A stretch of 64,000 nt of DNA, from positions 1-64,000 of the forward strand of contig PKRG01000003.1 of assembly GCA_017577575.1 (NCBI GenBank), written 5' to 3'. The notes below the pieces were generated by a model, which saw only the letters and a program-made list of their open reading frames with translations, had not been told where the DNA came from and did no database searches. The translations under genes were made by a program, and so were the position numbers. Positions 60,517 through 64,000 of the stretch are shown in pieces (position 1 is the first letter of the stretch; every line of letters begins with the position of its first letter). Source of the stretch: Acidimicrobiia bacterium. GTDB lineage: Bacteria > Actinomycetota > Acidimicrobiia > Spongiisociales > ZC4RG35.

Positions 60517-61496
60517 ACGGGCCGGTACCCGATCCCCGCCCTCTCGGCGACGGCATCCACCTGATACCCGCTCCCCTGCCGTTTCCCTCCCCGGCGTGGG
60601 TCAACTGCTACGCGATCGAGGCCGAGGGCGGGATCGTCCTCATCGATTGCGGGTGTGATTGGGAGCCGGGTCGGGCGGCGCTCGAATCCGGGCTGGCCGC
60701 CGTCGGGCTCGCCGGGGCGGAGATCCACACCCTGATCGTGAGCCACCTCCACCCCGACCACGTCGGCATGGCCGGCCGCGTCGTGGAAGAGCACGGGTGC
60801 CGTTTCGTCATGCACCGACGGGCGGCGGCACGGATGGACCGCTACAACGACACCGTCGGCTTCGTCGAGCGCAACCGCCGGATCGCCGAGATGCACGGGG
60901 CCCCGGCCCATGCCGCCGCCGCCCTCGCCGGGAGCAAGGACCGCCCCTCGTTCATGCCGCCCCTCCAGCCACCGGACGTGACCGTGGAAGACGGAGACCG
61001 CATCGATCTGGGCGGAGGTCGCCACCTGGAGGTCCTGCACACCCCGGGCCACGAACCGGCCCACATCTGCCTGCGTGACTCGCGCACCGGCGTCGTCTTC
61101 TCCGGCGACCACGTGCTGCCGCGGATCTCCCCGGTGATCATGTACGACGAGGACTACGACGACGTGCTCGGCGACTACCTCGCCTCCCTGCGCCGCCTCC
61201 TCGAGATGCGCATCGGGCTCACCTACCCCGCCCACGGGACGATCATCGAGCGCGGCTCCGCCCGGATCGAACAGATCGTCCTCCACCACGAGCGGCGCCT
61301 GCATCGGATGCTGGACATCGCCCGGGTGTCACCCGTGACCGCCTGGGAGGTCGTCGGGGCGGTGTTCCGGCCCCATCTGACCCCCGACGAGCAACGGCTG
61401 GCGCTGCTCGAGACGATCTCCCACCTCGAGCATCTCCGAGTGGGCGAGCGGATCCGGCGAGAAGAACGCCAAGGTGTGTTCTGGTACCGCGACTGA
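60513..61496 (+). CDS. Metallo-beta-lactamase fold hydrolase
   Basis: 327 residues from a GTG overlapping the dodecin stop by 4 bases. VSHLHPDHVG provides HxHxDH, HTPGHEPAHIC and VFSGDHVLPRISP the further metal ligands, and YPAHGTIIERG the last. A C-terminal winged-helix-like extension (about residues 255-327) is typical of glyoxalase-II-like hydrolases of this type. Substrate unknown; the coupling with dodecin suggests flavin- or stress-related metabolism. Confidence 0.85.
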   Translation: MNGPVPDPRPLGDGIHLIPAPLPFPSPAWVNCYAIEAEGGIVLIDCGCDWEPGRAALESGLAAVGLAGAEIHTLIVSHLHPDHVGMAGRVVEEHGCRFVMHRRAAARMDRYNDTVGFVERNRRIAEMHGAPAHAAAALAGSKDRPSFMPPLQPPDVTVEDGDRIDLGGGRHLEVLHTPGHEPAHICLRDSRTGVVFSGDHVLPRISPVIMYDEDYDDVLGDYLASLRRLLEMRIGLTYPAHGTIIERGSARIEQIVLHHERRLHRMLDIARVSPVTAWEVVGAVFRPHLTPDEQRLALLETISHLEHLRVGERIRREERQGVFWYRD

Positions 61497-61563
61497 CGAA
61501 CCGGCGCTGCGCCACCCGGTGGTGTATGGTGCAAGCCGATCTGCGAGGGAAGGGGAAACACAC

Positions 61564-64000
61564 GTGCGGAGACGCGTCTCGATCCTGACCATCGTCGCCC
61601 TGATCGCCGCCGCGATGGCCACCACCCCGCTCGGGGCACAGACGCGGGGCGACACCGGAGACCGAGGGCCCAGGCTCGGCGGAGTCGTCTCGGACGACTT
61701 CGAGTTGCGTCATCCCGATGAAGAGGTCCAGGTCTTCATCCAGCTCGACGAGCCTTCGGTGGCGGAGTTCGCCGCCGCCACCGACGCCGGCCGCCCGGCC
61801 CAGCGCGCCCAGGCTCTGGCCGTGAGGGCCCAGCAGCGTGAGGTCCTCTCCGAGATCGGCGACCTCATCGTCGAGGAGAGGTCCCGCATGGTGGTCGGCG
61901 CCAACGGCATCCGCGCCGTCGTGCGCGCCGGCGACATCCCTGCCATCCGCGCCACCGAGGGCGTGAAGTCGGTGGCGGCCGTCACCCGCTACCGCCTGCT
62001 GAACGAGACCAGCGTCCCCTGGATCCGCTCCCGCGCCACTTCCACCGAAGCCGACTCCCTGGGCCTGACCGGCGAAGGGACCACGATCGCCATCATCGAC
62101 ACGGGCATCGACTACACGCATCTGTCCATGGGCGGAAGCGGCGAGCCCGACGACTACGCCGCCAACGACCCCAACGAGCTCGTGGACGGCGACGGCTTCC
62201 CCAACGACAAAGTGATCGACGGCTACGACTTCGCCGGCGCCCACTACGACGCCTCCGACCCGGACCTCGACACCCCGGAGCCCGACGACGACCCCCTCGA
62301 CGTCCACGGCCACGGCACCCACGTGGCGGCCACGGCCGCCGGCCTCGGCACCGACGAGACCGCGCCCGGGGTGGCGCCCGACGCCAAGCTCTACGCCCTG
62401 AAGGTGTTCGGCGACGTCGCCGGCTCCACCGATCTCGTGGCCGACGCCATCGAGTGGGCGCTCGACCCCAACGGCGACGGCGCCATCGACGACGCCGTCG
62501 ACGTTATCAACATGAGCCTCGGCGCCGACTACGGCCACCCCGACGACCCCTCGTCGATCGCCGCCCAGAACGCGGCCGACAACGGCGTCATCGTCGTGGC
62601 GGCGGCGGGCAACGCCGGGCCCATCCCGTATGTGACCGGCTCCCCGGCGGTCGCCGACGGCGTCATCTCGGTGGCGGCATCACTCGACGGCGGCGCCGAC
62701 GTGATGGCGATGACCATCGACTCCCCCGAGTCCATCGCCGGCGAATACGAGGCTGCCGGCTCGGAGTTCGGCCCGCTCGACCCGCCCACCTCCGGGGAGG
62801 TGGCGCTCGCCGGACCGGACAGCGAGGCCTGCGTTCCCATCGAAACCGACGTCGAAAACAAGATCGCCCTGGTCGACCGCGGCACGTGCGAGTTCACCGT
62901 CAAGGTGCGCCATGCACAGAACGCCGGCGCCATCGGCGTCCTCGTGGTCAACAACGTCGACGAGCCGCCGATCACCATGGCCCACAACGGAACCGACCCG
63001 TGGCCCGAGATCCCGGCGATGATGGTGCGCCTCGGGACCGGCGAGCTCATCCGCGACGCCATCGGCTCGGGCGCCACGGTCGCGGTGACCCTGCGCGGCG
63101 ACCTGACGACGCCGCTCGAGCACCTCGCCGACACGATGGCCGACTTCTCCTCGCAGGGGCCCGGCTTCGGGAACGCCTTCAAGCCGAATGTGAGCGCCCC
63201 CGGGTTCAACATCCGATCGGCCGATGTCGGCACCGGCACCGGGACGACGCTGAGCTCGGGCACCTCGATGGCGACACCCCATGTCGCCGGCGCCGCCGCC
63301 CTGTTGCGGGAGTGGAACCCCGACCTCACGCCCGAAGCCGCCAAGGCGCTCCTCATGAACGCCGCCACTCCGGCGAGCGACGCCGCCGGCGTGGTGCCCA
63401 TCTCCCGCCAGGGCACCGGCATGGCGCAGGTGGACCGGATCGTCGACCACCTCTCCGCCTATGCCACCCCCGCCGGCGTGGTCATGCGCGTCAACCCGGC
63501 CGAGCCGACCTCCCAGACGGCGACGATCGAGGTCACCGGCCTCGCCGGTGCCGACGCCGTGACCTATGAGGTCTCGATCGAGGACCACCAGGGACTCGAA
63601 GGCGTGGAGTGGACGGCCTCCTCGGCCACGGTGGCCCCCGGCGACTCCGTCGATGTGACCCTCTCGGTCGACCCGGCGGCCCTGGAGCCGGACGACGGCT
63701 TCCTCAGCCAGACCGAGGCCGACGCCTGGCTGGTGCTCACCAACCCCGAAGACCCCGAAGACCGGCTGCGGGTCGGCCTGGTGGCAGTCGTGGACCCCGC
63801 CTCCACCGCGGTAGCGGAAGGCGGCGTCGCCGAGGTGACGCTGACCAACGGCGGCCCCGCTCCCGGGTTCGCCGACGGGTTCACAGCCCTGGGAGCGGGG
63901 GACGGCTCGCTGGCGCACGTCGGCTTCCGGACCGCCGACGAGAACGGCGAGTACCGGGTCATCGACTTCGGCGTGGCCCTGGACCAGCCGTGGTCGTCGC
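61564..64000 (+). CDS. Secreted subtilisin-like serine protease (S8), cut by window end
   Basis: At least 812 residues from a GTG preceded by GAGGGAAGGGGAAAC, open to the end of the window. Signal peptide about 1-25 (LTIVALIAAAMATTPLGAQ). Catalytic triad Asp179 (IIDTGIDYTHLS), His250 (GHGTHVAA) and Ser568 (GTSMATPHVAG). A PA (protease-associated) insert lies around residues 415-515 (DRGTCEFTVKVRHAQNAG). A fibronectin-like region follows near the window end. Exported protease, probably for extracellular protein breakdown. Confidence 0.93.
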   Translation, partial: MRRRVSILTIVALIAAAMATTPLGAQTRGDTGDRGPRLGGVVSDDFELRHPDEEVQVFIQLDEPSVAEFAAATDAGRPAQRAQALAVRAQQREVLSEIGDLIVEERSRMVVGANGIRAVVRAGDIPAIRATEGVKSVAAVTRYRLLNETSVPWIRSRATSTEADSLGLTGEGTTIAIIDTGIDYTHLSMGGSGEPDDYAANDPNELVDGDGFPNDKVIDGYDFAGAHYDASDPDLDTPEPDDDPLDVHGHGTHVAATAAGLGTDETAPGVAPDAKLYALKVFGDVAGSTDLVADAIEWALDPNGDGAIDDAVDVINMSLGADYGHPDDPSSIAAQNAADNGVIVVAAAGNAGPIPYVTGSPAVADGVISVAASLDGGADVMAMTIDSPESIAGEYEAAGSEFGPLDPPTSGEVALAGPDSEACVPIETDVENKIALVDRGTCEFTVKVRHAQNAGAIGVLVVNNVDEPPITMAHNGTDPWPEIPAMMVRLGTGELIRDAIGSGATVAVTLRGDLTTPLEHLADTMADFSSQGPGFGNAFKPNVSAPGFNIRSADVGTGTGTTLSSGTSMATPHVAGAAALLREWNPDLTPEAAKALLMNAATPASDAAGVVPISRQGTGMAQVDRIVDHLSAYATPAGVVMRVNPAEPTSQTATIEVTGLAGADAVTYEVSIEDHQGLEGVEWTASSATVAPGDSVDVTLSVDPAALEPDDGFLSQTEADAWLVLTNPEDPEDRLRVGLVAVVDPASTAVAEGGVAEVTLTNGGPAPGFADGFTALGAGDGSLAHVGFRTADENGEYRVIDFGVALDQPWSS

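Overview
The window is GC-rich bacterial DNA, and its gene content points to an Actinomycetota chromosome, most likely a lineage outside the classical mycobacteria/streptomycetes such as Acidimicrobiia. This is inference from a mycothiol-type DinB/MDMPI protein, SOS boxes of the CGAAC-N4-GTTCG type, a RamB-like regulator beside the glyoxylate shunt, a tRNA-Gly/Cys/Val cluster and frequent GTG starts. No rRNA is present, so the taxonomy stays provisional.

Region 1-10200 is accessory. It holds the end of a DapA-family gene, a TadE/TadG pilus-type pair cut off from any other pilus genes by an IS3-family insertion (about 2307-3603, with a slippery frameshift site), an 831-residue large serine recombinase, an AAA_14/DUF4143 ATPase preceded by paired repeats, and an integrase/excisionase pair next to a tRNA-Val(GAC) gene that is intact only through the anticodon loop. 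The last two features mark the edge of an integrated element. Intact tRNA-Cys and tRNA-Gly genes follow.

Region 10459-24700 is housekeeping. It holds dut, nrdR, a LysM gene divergent from lexA with three LexA operators between them, then dapF-miaA-miaB-rny (leftward), recA with its own SOS box, thpR, cinA and rimO. A 32-bp tandem repeat lies between rimO and cinA. It forms a chain of overlapping micro-ORFs, each stop overlapping the next start as ATGA and ending on the cinA start.

Region 24700-42060 is central metabolism, RNA and DNA processing: a PHP phosphatase, an archaeal-type (type II) GAPDH-like protein, isocitrate lyase and malate synthase with a divergent RamB-like regulator, a three-gene 2-oxoacid dehydrogenase complex overlapping ftsK, RNase J, dapA, a cyclophilin and an M16 peptidase. 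aceA/aceB with the 2-oxoacid dehydrogenase suggest growth on acetate or fatty acids through acetyl-CoA.

Region 42100-64000 is mixed. It contains a CobT-like VWA protein (with HExxH) coupled to a CobS-like AAA+ protein whose Walker A and B residues are substituted, a LOG-family protein, an MDMPI-like protein, a BtpA-family protein, an enoyl-CoA hydratase, an HD-GYP protein, a DUF4032 protein, an ABC exporter, an AroQ-alpha/beta-hydrolase fusion, the error-prone polymerase dnaE2 under an SOS box, dodecin coupled to a metallo-beta-lactamase protein, and a secreted subtilase running off the end. lexA, the LysM gene, recA and dnaE2 together form an SOS regulon: repressor, activator, division inhibitor and mutagenic polymerase.
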